Shown here: in pieces, positions 7,160 through 16,314 of the stretch
Numbering within the stretch: position 1 is the first letter of the stretch
How the letters are laid out: each line of letters begins with the position of its first letter
Source: Kosakonia sp. H02
GTDB taxonomy: Bacteria; Pseudomonadota; Gammaproteobacteria; Enterobacterales; Enterobacteriaceae
DNA: 64,000 nucleotides
NCBI GenBank assembly: GCA_030704225.1
Contig: CP131915.1
Span: forward strand, 2,604,001-2,668,000
Direction of reading: 5' to 3'
Notes under the pieces: generated by a model
Seen by the model: only the letters and a program-made list of their open reading frames with translations
What the model was told of the DNA's origin: nothing
The model's database searches: none
Program-made: the position numbers and the translations under genes

Positions 7160-8878
7160 ATGCGTACTAGCCAATACTTGCTCTCCACTCTGAAGGAGAC
7201 GCCTGCCGACGCCGAAGTCATCAGCCACCAGATGATGCTGCGCGCCGGGATGATCCGCAAACTGGCCTCCGGGTTGTACACCTGGCTGCCGACCGGTTTG
7301 CGCGTCCTGAAAAAAGTCGAAAATATCGTGCGTGAAGAGATGAATAACGCCGGTGCGATTGAGGTGTCCATGCCAGTAGTGCAGCCCGCTGACCTGTGGC
7401 AGGAAAGCGGCCGCTGGGAGCAATATGGCCCGGAGCTGCTGCGTTTTGTTGATCGCGGCGATCGTCCGTTCGTTCTCGGTCCGACCCATGAAGAAGTGAT
7501 CACCGATCTTATCCGTAACGAGCTGAACTCTTACAAACAGTTGCCGCTGAACTTCTTCCAGATCCAGACCAAGTTCCGCGATGAAGTGCGCCCGCGTTTT
7601 GGCGTGATGCGCTCGCGCGAGTTCCTGATGAAAGATGCTTACTCTTTCCATACGTCTCAGGAATCATTGCAAGAAACCTATGATGCGATGTACGCCGCCT
7701 ACAGCAAAATCTTCAGCCGTATGGGTCTGGATTTCCGCGCAGTGCAGGCAGATACCGGCTCGATTGGTGGTAGCGCCTCCCATGAATTCCAGGTTCTGGC
7801 ACAGAGCGGCGAAGATGATGTGATCTTCTCTGACTCCTCCGATTTCGCCGCTAACATTGAGTTTGCCGAAGCGCTGGCACCGAAAGAACCTCGCGCTGCG
7901 GCCACACAGGAAATGACGCTGGTTGATACGCCGAATGCGAAAACCATCGCCGAGCTGGTTGAGCAATTCAACCTGCCGATTGAAAAAACCGTGAAAACGC
8001 TGCTGGTGAAAGCAGTTGAAGAGAGCAGCTACCCGCTGGTTGCGCTGCTGGTTCGCGGCGATCACGAGCTGAACGAAGTGAAAGCGGAAAAACTGCCGCA
8101 GGTTGCCAGCCCGTTAACCTTCGCTACCGAAGCCGAAATCCGCGCGGTGGTAAATGCAGGTCCGGGTTCGCTGGGGCCGGTGAATATGCCAGTTCCGGTG
8201 GTGATCGACCGTACTGTGGCAGCGATGAGCGATTTCTCCGCCGGTGCCAACATTGATGGCAAACACTACTTTGGCATCAACTGGGATCGCGATGTGGCAA
8301 CGCCGGAAGTGGCGGATATCCGTAACGTCGTTGCAGGCGATCCGAGCCCGGACGGCAACGGCACGCTGCTTATCAAACGCGGTATCGAAGTCGGTCATAT
8401 CTTCCAGTTGGGCACCAAATACTCTCAGGCGCTGAATGCCGCCGTGCAGGGTGAAGATGGCCGCAATCAGATCCTGACCATGGGTTGCTACGGTATCGGT
8501 GTCACGCGCGTTGTCGCAGCGGCCATTGAGCAAAATAACGACGAGCGCGGGATCATCTGGCCAGAGGCTATCGCGCCATTCCAGGTTGCACTGCTGCCGA
8601 TGAACATGCACAAGTCCTATCGCGTACAGGAACTGGCGGAAAAACTTTACGCCGAACTGCGCGCGCAAGGCATCGAAGTGCTGATGGATGATCGTAAAGA
8701 GCGTCCGGGCGTGATGTTTGCTGATATGGAACTGATTGGCATCCCGCATACCGTGGTAATTGGCGATCGCAACCTCGACAACGACGATATCGAATACAAA
8801 TACCGTCGTAACGGCGAGAAGCAGATGATCAAAACCGGGGACATCCTTGATTACCTGGTGAAAGCCATCAAAGGCTAA
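7160..8878 (+). CDS. proS: prolyl-tRNA synthetase
   Basis: ProS charges tRNA-Pro. The 572-residue product has the E. coli length when started at ATG 7160 (MRTSQYLLSTLKETPADAE); an upstream in-frame ATG at 7136 is not conserved. Class II motifs are visible: motif 2 in FRDEVRPRFGVMRSREFLMKDAYSFH and motif 3 in MGCYGIGVTRVVAA. The roughly 180-residue insertion between motifs 2 and 3 is the INS editing domain, which clears Ala-tRNA-Pro and contains the conserved lysine region IEKTVKTLLVKA. The C-terminal anticodon-binding domain follows. A bidirectional terminator separates it from nlpE. Confidence 0.98.
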   Translation: MRTSQYLLSTLKETPADAEVISHQMMLRAGMIRKLASGLYTWLPTGLRVLKKVENIVREEMNNAGAIEVSMPVVQPADLWQESGRWEQYGPELLRFVDRGDRPFVLGPTHEEVITDLIRNELNSYKQLPLNFFQIQTKFRDEVRPRFGVMRSREFLMKDAYSFHTSQESLQETYDAMYAAYSKIFSRMGLDFRAVQADTGSIGGSASHEFQVLAQSGEDDVIFSDSSDFAANIEFAEALAPKEPRAAATQEMTLVDTPNAKTIAELVEQFNLPIEKTVKTLLVKAVEESSYPLVALLVRGDHELNEVKAEKLPQVASPLTFATEAEIRAVVNAGPGSLGPVNMPVPVVIDRTVAAMSDFSAGANIDGKHYFGINWDRDVATPEVADIRNVVAGDPSPDGNGTLLIKRGIEVGHIFQLGTKYSQALNAAVQGEDGRNQILTMGCYGIGVTRVVAAAIEQNNDERGIIWPEAIAPFQVALLPMNMHKSYRVQELAEKLYAELRAQGIEVLMDDRKERPGVMFADMELIGIPHTVVIGDRNLDNDDIEYKYRRNGEKQMIKTGDILDYLVKAIKG

Positions 8879-8890
8879 GCTGAGCAAATG

Positions 8891-8917
8891 AAAAAGCCCC
8901 GATAATCGGGGTTTTTT
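8891..8917. terminator. bidirectional terminator between proS and nlpE
   Basis: AAAAAG, then a 6-bp stem (CCCCGA 8897-8902 with TCGGGG 8906-8911), then TTTTTT. The A-tract on one side and T-tract on the other allow use from both strands. It serves the convergent genes proS and nlpE. Confidence 0.88.
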
Positions 8918-8931
8918 CATGGCGCTAGCGC

Positions 8932-9627
8932 TTAATCATCACACTCTTTGTCCGCGCTGAACGTGCCTTTATTGTTCGTTACCAGCACTTTTTGCGCCGC
9001 GCCGGTGTCCGGGTTTGGCTCTAAAGCAAAGTGCCCTTCCACCACCAGCAGGATCGGTTTCGTTTCGGTGCCGCGCGCTGCCGCGTAATCGCGCTCAAGC
9101 TGTGCATTGCTGGCCACCGCCACCTGTTTCCCCGTCGCGCAATCGGTAAAGACGGCGGCATCTGCACTGTAGATATACATCCCACGCATTGCCATTGGCG
9201 TTGCCGGTAGCGCCGCGTTCACCGGTTGTAGCGTGTAGTTCAGTTGCGAATCGATAGGGTTACCTTCCTGATCCAGCATCTCCAGCGCGTCGCCTTTTGC
9301 ACGGAAATAGAGTTTATCGCCGTGGGTATCCGTCAGAATTAATTTATCTGCCGTACGCGCCCAGTTGCCGTAAGAGCCGAACACCGACGGCGCTTTCCCG
9401 CCCTGGTAGCGCTGGTTCATCACCCAGCTTCCGTCTTTTCCCAGAAATAGCGAGGTTTCAATCCCTTCACAATCAGCGCAGGGCAACACACCGCGCCAGC
9501 TTTGCTGCATCGGTTTCAACTCTTCAACCTGCGTTGGCTGCACCGTTTCAACGTCACCACGGTTATTACAACCGAAGAGGGCAAAGAGCGTACACCCTGC
9601 CGCGACGGCTAAAATCGCTTTATTCAC
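8932..9627 (-). CDS. nlpE: envelope stress lipoprotein NlpE (copper homeostasis)
   Basis: NlpE is an outer-membrane lipoprotein that signals surface contact, lipoprotein trafficking defects and redox faults to the Cpx two-component system. The 231-residue product has lipobox LFGC with Cys20 and a CXXC motif at Cys50-Cys53. A second Cys pair lies in the C-terminal domain (FTDCATGK and DKECDD), the pair reported to act as a redox sensor. It is slightly shorter than the E. coli protein. In E. coli yaeF lies between proS and nlpE; here the gap is only the terminator. Confidence 0.96.
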   Translation of the reverse strand: MNKAILAVAAGCTLFALFGCNNRGDVETVQPTQVEELKPMQQSWRGVLPCADCEGIETSLFLGKDGSWVMNQRYQGGKAPSVFGSYGNWARTADKLILTDTHGDKLYFRAKGDALEMLDQEGNPIDSQLNYTLQPVNAALPATPMAMRGMYIYSADAAVFTDCATGKQVAVASNAQLERDYAAARGTETKPILLVVEGHFALEPNPDTGAAQKVLVTNNKGTFSADKECDD

Positions 9628-9658
9628 ACTCAGTTCCTTATGCTCGTTCTGTTAATGT

Positions 9659-10084
9659 TCATCCGCCATCGTGGCGACGAACTTTCCCGCGTAGCGCTTT
9701 TACCGACGACTTTTGTGCCTTTCCCGTTAACCGACGCTCTTTCGAGGCACGGGTCGGGCGGGTCGCCCGGCGGCTTTTTTGCACTACAGTTAATTCCTTA
9801 ATAAGCGCGACCAGGCGCGCGATCGCCGCTTCACGGTTCATCTCCTGGCTGCGGTACTCTTGCGCTTTGATAACGACCCAGCCTTCCTGGGTTATCAAAT
9901 GGTGCGACGCTTCCAGCAGGCGCGCCTTGTAATACTCTGGCAGGCTTGAGGCGCGAATGTCAAAACGCAGATGAATGGCTGTTGAGCTTTTATTTACATG
10001 CTGCCCACCCGCACCCTGCGCCCGCACGGCGGTTATCTCCAGCTCTTCGTCAGGAAGGGATACCGAGCGGGAAATCTCAATCAT
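9659..10084 (-). CDS. arfB: alternative ribosome-rescue factor / peptidyl-tRNA hydrolase
   Basis: ArfB (YaeJ) enters the empty mRNA channel of stalled ribosomes and hydrolyses peptidyl-tRNA without a stop codon. The 141-residue protein has the release-factor GGQ motif at 26-28 (in AGGQHVNKSS). Its lysine- and arginine-rich C-terminal tail (SRRATRPTRASKERRLTGKA) inserts into the mRNA channel. The start overlaps the yaeQ stop by 4 bases (ATGA), so yaeQ and arfB form one unit. Confidence 0.97.
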   Translation of the reverse strand: MIEISRSVSLPDEELEITAVRAQGAGGQHVNKSSTAIHLRFDIRASSLPEYYKARLLEASHHLITQEGWVVIKAQEYRSQEMNREAAIARLVALIKELTVVQKSRRATRPTRASKERRLTGKAQKSSVKALRGKVRRHDGG

Positions 10085-10629
10085 TGCGGTTGCTGCCAGG
10101 TTTCAAAATGGAACTCCAGGTTTTGGTTCGCATCCGAGAGCCAGATCGCGCCATCCTGCAAGGTCGCCTGTAGGGTCATGGTGCGATCGCTGGCGAAGGC
10201 ACTGAGCGCCGCCAGTTGCGCATCGTCCAGATACCAGATGTTCAGGTTGCCAAACGCAGCGCAACGCGTCTGGTTTTGCTGCCACCAGATTTGTGCTGCC
10301 CGTGAATTATAGGTGAACAGCGCCACCTCTTTTGCCTGCGTGCAGGCCTTCTTCAACCGTTTTTCATCTGGCAAGCCCAGTTCGATCCACAGATCAATGC
10401 CGAGATAATCATTGCGCAGCCAGGCTTCCGGTTCGTCGTCAGCGCTCAGCCCGCGGGTGAATTGCAAACGCTCGTCGGCGTATTTAATCCATGCCAGCAA
10501 GCGCAACATCATGCGCTCCTGCGTCTCGGAAGGATGACGGGCCAGCGTCAGGGTGGCATCTAAAAACTGATTACGATCCAGGTCGGCCACGTTGACCGTC
10601 GCCTTATAAATTGTCGCTTTTAATGCCAT
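10081..10629 (-). CDS. yaeQ: YaeQ family protein
   Basis: A 182-residue member of the YaeQ family, whose fold resembles PD-(D/E)XK nucleases. The biochemical role is not settled; E. coli yaeQ was linked to compensation for loss of RfaH. The sequence starts MALKATIYKATVNVADLDRN and has no signal peptide or membrane segment, so it is cytoplasmic. It is divergent from yaeP and translationally coupled to arfB by a 4-base overlap. Confidence 0.94.
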   Translation of the reverse strand: MALKATIYKATVNVADLDRNQFLDATLTLARHPSETQERMMLRLLAWIKYADERLQFTRGLSADDEPEAWLRNDYLGIDLWIELGLPDEKRLKKACTQAKEVALFTYNSRAAQIWWQQNQTRCAAFGNLNIWYLDDAQLAALSAFASDRTMTLQATLQDGAIWLSDANQNLEFHFETWQQPQ

Positions 10630-10736
10630 TACACCCTCCTCATAAAATGGCCGCTATTGTAGCGAATATAAGCATAAAGCGCTGTTATCTCTTGCCGGAA
10701 GGGTTATTCATCGCGCTGATAATGGCTAACGAGCTG

Positions 10737-10745
10737 TGGTATAGT
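10737..10745 (+). promoter_or_regulatory. candidate extended -10 promoter of yaeP-rof
   Basis: TGG followed by TATAGT (10740-10745) is a good extended -10 element in the 193-base gap between divergent yaeQ and yaeP. No good -35 lies 17 bases upstream, which is usual for extended -10 promoters. Confidence 0.45.
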
Positions 10746-10822
10746 CATCTTGCTAAACAGAGTGTAACTTCGTAGGCTTAGTGTTATCTCACAGTAAAGT
10801 CAGGTTACTGGCAGGAGGTGAT

Positions 10823-11023
10823 GTGAATAATTATTGTGAGTTAGTACGCAGACGGTATGCGGAAATCGCCAGCGGAGATTTAGGGTATATCCCGGATGCG
10901 CTGGGGTGCGTGTTGAAAGTGCTTAATGAAATGGCGTCGGATGACACCCTTTCAGAGTCGGTCAGGGAAAAGGCGGCCTTTGCTGCCGCGAACTTACTGG
11001 TGAGCGATTATGTCAATGAATGA
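10823..11023 (+). CDS. yaeP: small conserved protein YaeP (UPF0253)
   Basis: A 66-residue protein of the UPF0253 family with no assigned biochemical function. The true start is GTG at 10823 (VNNYCELVRRRYAEIASGD), matching the E. coli GTG start. It has an AGGAGG ribosome binding site at 10813-10818 with a short spacer; the ATG 42 bases upstream is not conserved. It overlaps rof by 14 bases and is probably cotranscribed and coupled with it. Confidence 0.93.
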   Translation: MNNYCELVRRRYAEIASGDLGYIPDALGCVLKVLNEMASDDTLSESVREKAAFAAANLLVSDYVNE

Positions 11024-11270
11024 TGCCTATCAACCCATCAATTGTGATGACTATGACAATCTTGAACTCGCCTGCCAGCATCATCTTTTATTGAAGCTGG
11101 AACTGAAAGACGGCGAGGTGCTCAGCGCCAAGGCTAATGATTTAGTCTCACGTAAAAATGTGGAGTATCTGGTGGTAGACGCAGCAGGGGAAACCCGCGA
11201 ACTGCGTCTCGACAAAATCGCCAGCTTCAGCCATCCCGAAATCGGCACCGTTGTGGTGAGCGAGTCCTGA
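11010..11270 (+). CDS. rof: Rho-binding antiterminator
   Basis: Rof (YaeO) binds the primary RNA-binding domain of Rho and blocks termination. The 86-residue product is almost identical to the E. coli protein, beginning MSMNDAYQPINCDDYDNLEL with the ELKDGEVL and VVDAAGETRELRLDKIASFSH strands of its Sm-like fold. It starts 14 bases before the yaeP stop. Confidence 0.96.
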   Translation: MSMNDAYQPINCDDYDNLELACQHHLLLKLELKDGEVLSAKANDLVSRKNVEYLVVDAAGETRELRLDKIASFSHPEIGTVVVSES

Positions 11271-11278
11271 ACACATTG

Positions 11279-11297
11279 CGGGCAGCATCGCTGCCCG
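11279..11297. terminator. hairpin between convergent rof and tilS
   Basis: A perfect 8-bp stem CGGGCAGC/GCTGCCCG (11279-11286 and 11290-11297) has loop ATC and lies directly before the tilS stop codon. It is followed by TTATCTTT on the plus strand. It is positioned to stop both converging transcripts. Confidence 0.75.
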
Positions 11298-12593
11298 TTA
11301 TCTTTGCCACTCCAGCCGAACCCCTGTTTGCCCTTCGCTTTTCGCCCCGTCTTTCGTGACAAATACGCCCGCTGCGGCAATCAACGTTTCACCATAAAAC
11401 AGCAGCGGCGTGGCATCGCGCAGCCAGGGAGCAACGCCAAGCTCCTGCCAGATCTTTTTCAACTTGCGCCCACCGTTGCGCCCAACAATATGCAACAGAC
11501 CGGGAGCCTGAAAGCGCACGGAAACCACTTCATCTTTATTGGGTGCACGCAATTCACCGCCCGTTAATAGTGAAAGATGACCTAACCCCTCCGGCAAGCG
11601 CAGCGTGTGAAAAGGCGCGGGCCAGGCAATCTGCACCTCGCGCGGGTGAGCTGTGGTTTTAAGCCACCACAAACACGCCTTGTAGCGACGCACTTCATAT
11701 GCACCGAGACGCAGGCACGGCGCAGCATCTTCCCGCGCCAGTGCGACTTCATGCCAGATACGCTCCAGCATCGCGCGGGATGGCATCGCGGCGTTATGTT
11801 GCGCCAGCCAGCGGCGCAACATTGCGCGACGCCGGGCATCGCTCACCTCTGCCAGGGCGGCAATGTTTAACGCGCCGTCGGGGGTGGTCGCCGCCAGAAG
11901 CTCTTGCGCCAGAAGTTCATCCAGCAACTGCTCCTGCTCGCCGCACAGCGCCGCGCTGCGTGCTACCGCGTCGGCAAAGTGCGGCCAGCGGGCGTTCAGC
12001 AATGGCAAAACGTGTAAGCGTAAAAAATTTCTGTCGAAGCGGGCATCGGCATTGCTTTCATCGTCGATCCAGGAGAGATGGTGATCGGTCGCCCACTGAT
12101 GCAGCGCCTCACGCGTTTGATTCAGCAGCGGGCGAACAAGCTGCGTTTCGCCAAACGGCAAGCTCTGCGGCATCGCGGCAAGCCCGGCCGGGCCGCTGCC
12201 GCGTTTAAGCGCCAGTAAAAAGGTTTCACACTGATCGTCAAGATGGTGAGCGGTTACCAGCACTTCGCCGGGCAACAGCGCCTCGCGAAACGCCTGATAA
12301 CGCGCTTTACGCGCCTGTGCCTCAATGCCGTCGCCCTCATCACTCAACGTGACACGAACCACGGAAAGCGGAATTTGCCAGCGCTCGCAAAGGGACTGGC
12401 AATGCGCCGCCCACGTATCGGCATGCTGGCTAAGGCCATGATGGACATGAATCGCGCGCAGATGAACGTCGGGCCACTGCTCACGCCAGAGCAGTAATTG
12501 ATGCAGTAAAACGGTGGAATCGAGCCCGCCACTAAACGCCACCAGAAACTGGCGCGAGGTCGTTGGCAACGGCATAAAAAGTGGCGTGGTCAT
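11298..12593 (-). CDS. tilS: tRNA(Ile)-lysidine synthetase
   Basis: TilS uses ATP to attach lysine to C34 of the AUA-reading tRNA-Ile, changing both codon and amino-acid identity. The 431-residue product has the PP-loop SGGLDS at 21-26, the HVHHGLS motif, and the TilS C-terminal domains. ATG 12593 (MTTPLFMPLPTTSRQ) gives the normal length; an in-frame ATG 60 bases upstream gives an unlikely extension. Convergent with rof. Confidence 0.97.
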   Translation of the reverse strand: MTTPLFMPLPTTSRQFLVAFSGGLDSTVLLHQLLLWREQWPDVHLRAIHVHHGLSQHADTWAAHCQSLCERWQIPLSVVRVTLSDEGDGIEAQARKARYQAFREALLPGEVLVTAHHLDDQCETFLLALKRGSGPAGLAAMPQSLPFGETQLVRPLLNQTREALHQWATDHHLSWIDDESNADARFDRNFLRLHVLPLLNARWPHFADAVARSAALCGEQEQLLDELLAQELLAATTPDGALNIAALAEVSDARRRAMLRRWLAQHNAAMPSRAMLERIWHEVALAREDAAPCLRLGAYEVRRYKACLWWLKTTAHPREVQIAWPAPFHTLRLPEGLGHLSLLTGGELRAPNKDEVVSVRFQAPGLLHIVGRNGGRKLKKIWQELGVAPWLRDATPLLFYGETLIAAAGVFVTKDGAKSEGQTGVRLEWQR

Positions 12594-12656
12594 AGCGCTT
12601 ATAAAAACGGAAGTAATGCCCGGCACGTTACCGGGCATTCGCAGAGGAGGCAAGTA

Positions 12657-13046
12657 TTACTGCTGGTAAAGCTCCAGCGGCAGACCGTCAGGATCGGTAA
12701 AGAAGGTGAAACGCTTATCGGTACAAGGGTCGATGCGGATCGCTTCACACTTCACGCCGTGCGCTTCAAGATGCGCCACCGCCTGGTCAATATCGTCGAC
12801 GCTAAAGGCCAGATGGCGCAACCCGCAGGCTTCCGGGCGGCTCGGGCGAGCAGGCGGGAACGGGAAAGAAAACAGTTCAATCACATACTGCCCGTTAAGC
12901 GCCAGGTCTCCTTTCCAGGAGTCGCGCGCAAAGCGATAGACCTCGCTTTGCAGCGTAAACCCAAGGATATCGCAGTAGAAGGCTTTGCTCTTTGCGTAAT
13001 CCGTAGCAATGATGGCAATGTGATGAACCTGTTTTAAACCCAGCAT
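12657..13046 (-). CDS. yaeR: VOC/glyoxalase-like family protein YaeR
   Basis: A 129-residue vicinal-oxygen-chelate protein. The fold has paired beta-alpha-beta-beta-beta units. Likely metal ligands are the His in VHHIAIIATD, the His in GLRHLAFSV and the C-terminal Glu in GLPLELYQQ. No substrate is known for YaeR. ATG 13046 (MLGLKQVHHIAI) follows a GGAGA ribosome binding site; the in-frame ATG farther upstream is not conserved. It lies 58 bases downstream of ldcC on the same strand. Confidence 0.94.
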   Translation of the reverse strand: MLGLKQVHHIAIIATDYAKSKAFYCDILGFTLQSEVYRFARDSWKGDLALNGQYVIELFSFPFPPARPSRPEACGLRHLAFSVDDIDQAVAHLEAHGVKCEAIRIDPCTDKRFTFFTDPDGLPLELYQQ

Positions 13047-13104
13047 AATCTCTCCTTTTCGTGATGCCAGAACGTTACTCCCCCCGGCCAGCACCCGCAA
13101 TAGC

Positions 13105-15243
13105 TCAGGACGCTTTTAGGACTCGTACGTGGTAAACGCCCTCTTCATCTCGTTTTGCCCCGTGAATGTCCGTTTCAAACCCCGGATAGTGGCGACCAAT
13201 TGCGCAGAGCATCAGCAAGAAATCGAGCACCGCCCGGCTTTTCTCGGTGATCATCTCGCCGGGCATCACCAGCGGAACCCCCGGCGGATAAGGCAGGATC
13301 ATGTTCGCTGAAATGCGCCCGATTAGCTCTTCCAGCGCTACCGTTTCCACTTCGCCCTGAATCTGGCGCTGCCAGGCTTGATGCGGCGTCAGCTTCATTT
13401 CCGGCAGCACATCGAACGCTTGCAGCATCAAACGCGGCAGGTCGTGCTGGCGGATAAGCTTATGGATCCCCTGCGCCAGATCCTGAATGCGCATATTGCG
13501 GTAGAAATCAGGATCTTCCGCGTAGAGATCCGGCAACATGTTCCGCACTCGCAGGTTTAGATCATAGGCGCGCTTAAATTCCATTAATCCGCGCAACAGC
13601 CCCATGGCCCGGGTTTTATCGATGCCAATACTGAACAAGAACAGTAAGTTATAGGGGCCGGTTTTCTCCACCACTACGCCGCGCTCGTCGAGGAATTTCG
13701 CCACCAGCGCCGCCGGAATGCCCTCTTCGCCCATATTGCCGACTTCATCCATGCCCGGCGTCAGGATGGTGACTTTGACCGGATCGAGGAACATATGGTC
13801 GTCATCGGCTTCGCGGAAACCGTGCCAGCCCTCACCGGACGCCACCGGCCAACACTCGGCTTCATCAATCTCTTCCGGCTGCCAGATATCAAAAAACCAG
13901 CCGTCGGCTTCTTCTTTCAGGCGCTGCACCTCTTTGCGAAAGTGCAACGCGCGCTCGACCGAACGGTTAATCAGCCGCCTGCCAGGATTGCCGCGCAGCA
14001 TGGCCGCCGCCGTTTCGATAGAGGCCACCAGCGGATAACTCGGCGAGGTGGTGGTGTGCATCATAAACGCCTCGTTAAAGGCATCTTCGTCATATTCACC
14101 TTTGATATGAATAAGTGAAGCCTGGGAAAAAGCGGCCAGCATTTTGTGTGTCGACTGGGTCTCGTAAAACACTTTCCCCGCGACGCGATCGCCGCTCATG
14201 CCGCTTTTCCCGGCATAGATTGGATGGAAATTGGTGTACGGCACCCAGGCAGAATCGAAGTGGATCGACGGCACATCCAGCGTCTTTTTGATCCAGTCCG
14301 TGTTATACAGCAGCCCATCGTAAGTCGAGTTGGTGATCACTGCATGGACTGGCCAGGTTGCACCGGTTGTCGCAACGATTTTCTGTTCAATACTGTCGTT
14401 CGTAAATTCACGGCGCGGAATACCGCCCAAAATCCCCAGCGCATTGCGCCCCGGTTTCAGCCACAGCGGAATGACATCGCTCATCATCAACAGATGGGCG
14501 AGGGATTTATGACAGTTACGATCGATAAGTAACGTACTGCCCGCCGGGGCGGCATACATGCCGACGATCTTATTGGACGTGGACGTGCCGTTGGTCACCA
14601 TATAGCTCTGCTCGGCACCAAATGTGCGGGCGATATACTCTTCGGCTTCCAGGTGCGGGCCGGTATGATCGAGCAACGATCCCAGTTCGGTCACCGAGAT
14701 CGAGACATCCGCTTTTAAGGTATTTCCGCCGAAGAAGTCGTAAAACAGGCAGCCCACCGGGCTTTTCTGATACGCCGTTCCCGCCATATGCCCCGGCGTG
14801 CAAAAGGTGTATTTCCCCTCTTTCACATAGGTAAACAGCGCCCGGGTAAACGGCGGCGTGATGTTTTCCAGATACTCTTTGGTGTATTGCGCGATACGCG
14901 TCGCGATGCCGTCGGCCACGCTCAGGGCATATTCGAAAAACCACAGCGCCATGCGCATGTCCTGGGCGCTGACGTCCAGCGTAGAGTGGGTATTGATGAA
15001 GGCGTACAGCGGAAGATATTCGTTAAGCTGGTTGATCTCGCTGCACAAATCGAGATTGTACTCATCCCAGTCAAAGATCACGCCGCAGATGCGCGGGTTG
15101 TGTTCGATAAATTTCAGTAAGTCGGTGCTGTTTCTGGGCCAGATAATTTGAAACCCCTGCGCCTGTAGCGCCTGCTCCAGCTCCTTGATTGGCTCATCTT
15201 TGTAGAAAACGCCATGTGGTCCCATGATGGCAATAATATTCAC
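13105..15243 (-). CDS. ldcC: constitutive lysine decarboxylase
   Basis: LdcC is a PLP enzyme that decarboxylates lysine to cadaverine. The 712-residue product has the three parts of the Orn/Lys/Arg decarboxylase family: an N-terminal response-regulator-like wing (1-130), the PLP core with the Schiff-base lysine in ETQSTHKMLAAFSQ, and the C-terminal domain. The neighbourhood (downstream of accA, no cadB-type antiporter) fits ldcC rather than the acid-inducible cadA. A terminator lies between accA and ldcC, so ldcC probably has its own promoter as well. Confidence 0.95.
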   Translation of the reverse strand: MNIIAIMGPHGVFYKDEPIKELEQALQAQGFQIIWPRNSTDLLKFIEHNPRICGVIFDWDEYNLDLCSEINQLNEYLPLYAFINTHSTLDVSAQDMRMALWFFEYALSVADGIATRIAQYTKEYLENITPPFTRALFTYVKEGKYTFCTPGHMAGTAYQKSPVGCLFYDFFGGNTLKADVSISVTELGSLLDHTGPHLEAEEYIARTFGAEQSYMVTNGTSTSNKIVGMYAAPAGSTLLIDRNCHKSLAHLLMMSDVIPLWLKPGRNALGILGGIPRREFTNDSIEQKIVATTGATWPVHAVITNSTYDGLLYNTDWIKKTLDVPSIHFDSAWVPYTNFHPIYAGKSGMSGDRVAGKVFYETQSTHKMLAAFSQASLIHIKGEYDEDAFNEAFMMHTTTSPSYPLVASIETAAAMLRGNPGRRLINRSVERALHFRKEVQRLKEEADGWFFDIWQPEEIDEAECWPVASGEGWHGFREADDDHMFLDPVKVTILTPGMDEVGNMGEEGIPAALVAKFLDERGVVVEKTGPYNLLFLFSIGIDKTRAMGLLRGLMEFKRAYDLNLRVRNMLPDLYAEDPDFYRNMRIQDLAQGIHKLIRQHDLPRLMLQAFDVLPEMKLTPHQAWQRQIQGEVETVALEELIGRISANMILPYPPGVPLVMPGEMITEKSRAVLDFLLMLCAIGRHYPGFETDIHGAKRDEEGVYHVRVLKAS

Positions 15244-15295
15244 AGCTACCTCCGTTAAAAACCTTTATTAATCATAGTTGAGGTAAACGGCAGGT

Positions 15296-15326
15296 ATAAA
15301 AAAAGCCGCACAGCGGTGCGGCTTTT
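15296..15326 (-). terminator. accA terminator
   Basis: A perfect 10-bp stem AAAAGCCGCA/TGCGGCTTTT (15301-15310 and 15317-15326) has a 6-base loop, followed on the minus strand by an uninterrupted T-run. It lies just after the accA stop and ends the long dnaE-accA transcript ahead of ldcC. Confidence 0.88.
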
Positions 15327-15342
15327 CAGAGTGGGATGAGAG

Positions 15343-16302
15343 TCAGGCGTAGCCGTAGCTCATCAGACGCTGGTAACGGCGGTTGCGCAAATCTTCTTTG
15401 CTCAGCACATCCAGATCCGCCAGATCGGCTAACAGCTGCGCTTTCAGTGAAGCGGCTATCGCTTCCGGGTTACGGTGAGCGCCACCCAGCGGCTCCTGAA
15501 TAATGGAGTCGATAAGCTTCAGCTCTTTCAGGCGCGGCGCGATGATGCCCATTGCGTCTGCTGCCAGCGGCGCTTTGTCGGCGCTTTTCCACAGAATCGA
15601 CGCACACCCTTCCGGGGAGATAACGGAATAGGTGCTGTATTGCAGCATATTCACTTTGTCGCCCACGCCAATTGCCAGCGCGCCGCCGGAACCGCCTTCG
15701 CCAATCACGGTGCAAATTACCGGCACGTTCAGGCGGGACATTTCACGCAGGTTACGGGCGATCGCTTCAGACTGACCACGCTCTTCTGCACCGACGCCAG
15801 GGTACGCGCCCGGGGTGTCAATAAAGGTGATGATCGGCATGTTAAAGCGTTCTGCCATTTCCATCAGGCGCAGCGCTTTGCGATAGCCTTCCGGTGCGGG
15901 CATACCGAAGTTACGGCGGATTTTTTCTTTCGTTTCGCGGCCTTTCTGATGACCAATAATCATCACCGGGCGACCTTCAAGACGCGCGATACCGCCAACA
16001 ATGGCTTTATCGTCTGCATAAGCGCGGTCGCCAGCCAGTTCGTCAAATTCGTCGAAAGCCAGGCGGACATAATCCAGGGTGTATGGACGCAGCGGATGGC
16101 GAGCCAATTGTGCAACCTGCCATGCGCCAAGATCGGCGAAAATCTTGCGTGTCAGTTCAACGCTTTTTTCACGCAGACGATGAACTTCTTCGTCGATGTT
16201 AATATCCAGTTTGTCATCCTGACGGCCAACGGCGGTCAGAGAATCGATTTTCGCTTCCAGCTCAGCAATCGGCTGTTCGAAATCAAGGAAATTCAGACTC
16301 AT
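15343..16302 (-). CDS. accA: acetyl-CoA carboxylase carboxyltransferase subunit alpha
   Basis: AccA with AccD forms the carboxyltransferase that moves CO2 from biotinyl-BCCP to acetyl-CoA, the committed step of fatty acid synthesis. The 319-residue protein has the E. coli length, with the crotonase-fold landmarks FIDTPGAYPGVGAEERGQSEAIA and VIGEGGSGGALAIGVGD, where backbone amides form the oxyanion hole. It starts 12 bases after the dnaE stop, in the usual cluster. Confidence 0.98.
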   Translation of the reverse strand: MSLNFLDFEQPIAELEAKIDSLTAVGRQDDKLDINIDEEVHRLREKSVELTRKIFADLGAWQVAQLARHPLRPYTLDYVRLAFDEFDELAGDRAYADDKAIVGGIARLEGRPVMIIGHQKGRETKEKIRRNFGMPAPEGYRKALRLMEMAERFNMPIITFIDTPGAYPGVGAEERGQSEAIARNLREMSRLNVPVICTVIGEGGSGGALAIGVGDKVNMLQYSTYSVISPEGCASILWKSADKAPLAADAMGIIAPRLKELKLIDSIIQEPLGGAHRNPEAIAASLKAQLLADLADLDVLSKEDLRNRRYQRLMSYGYA

Positions 16303-16314
16303 AGTATTCCTGTA

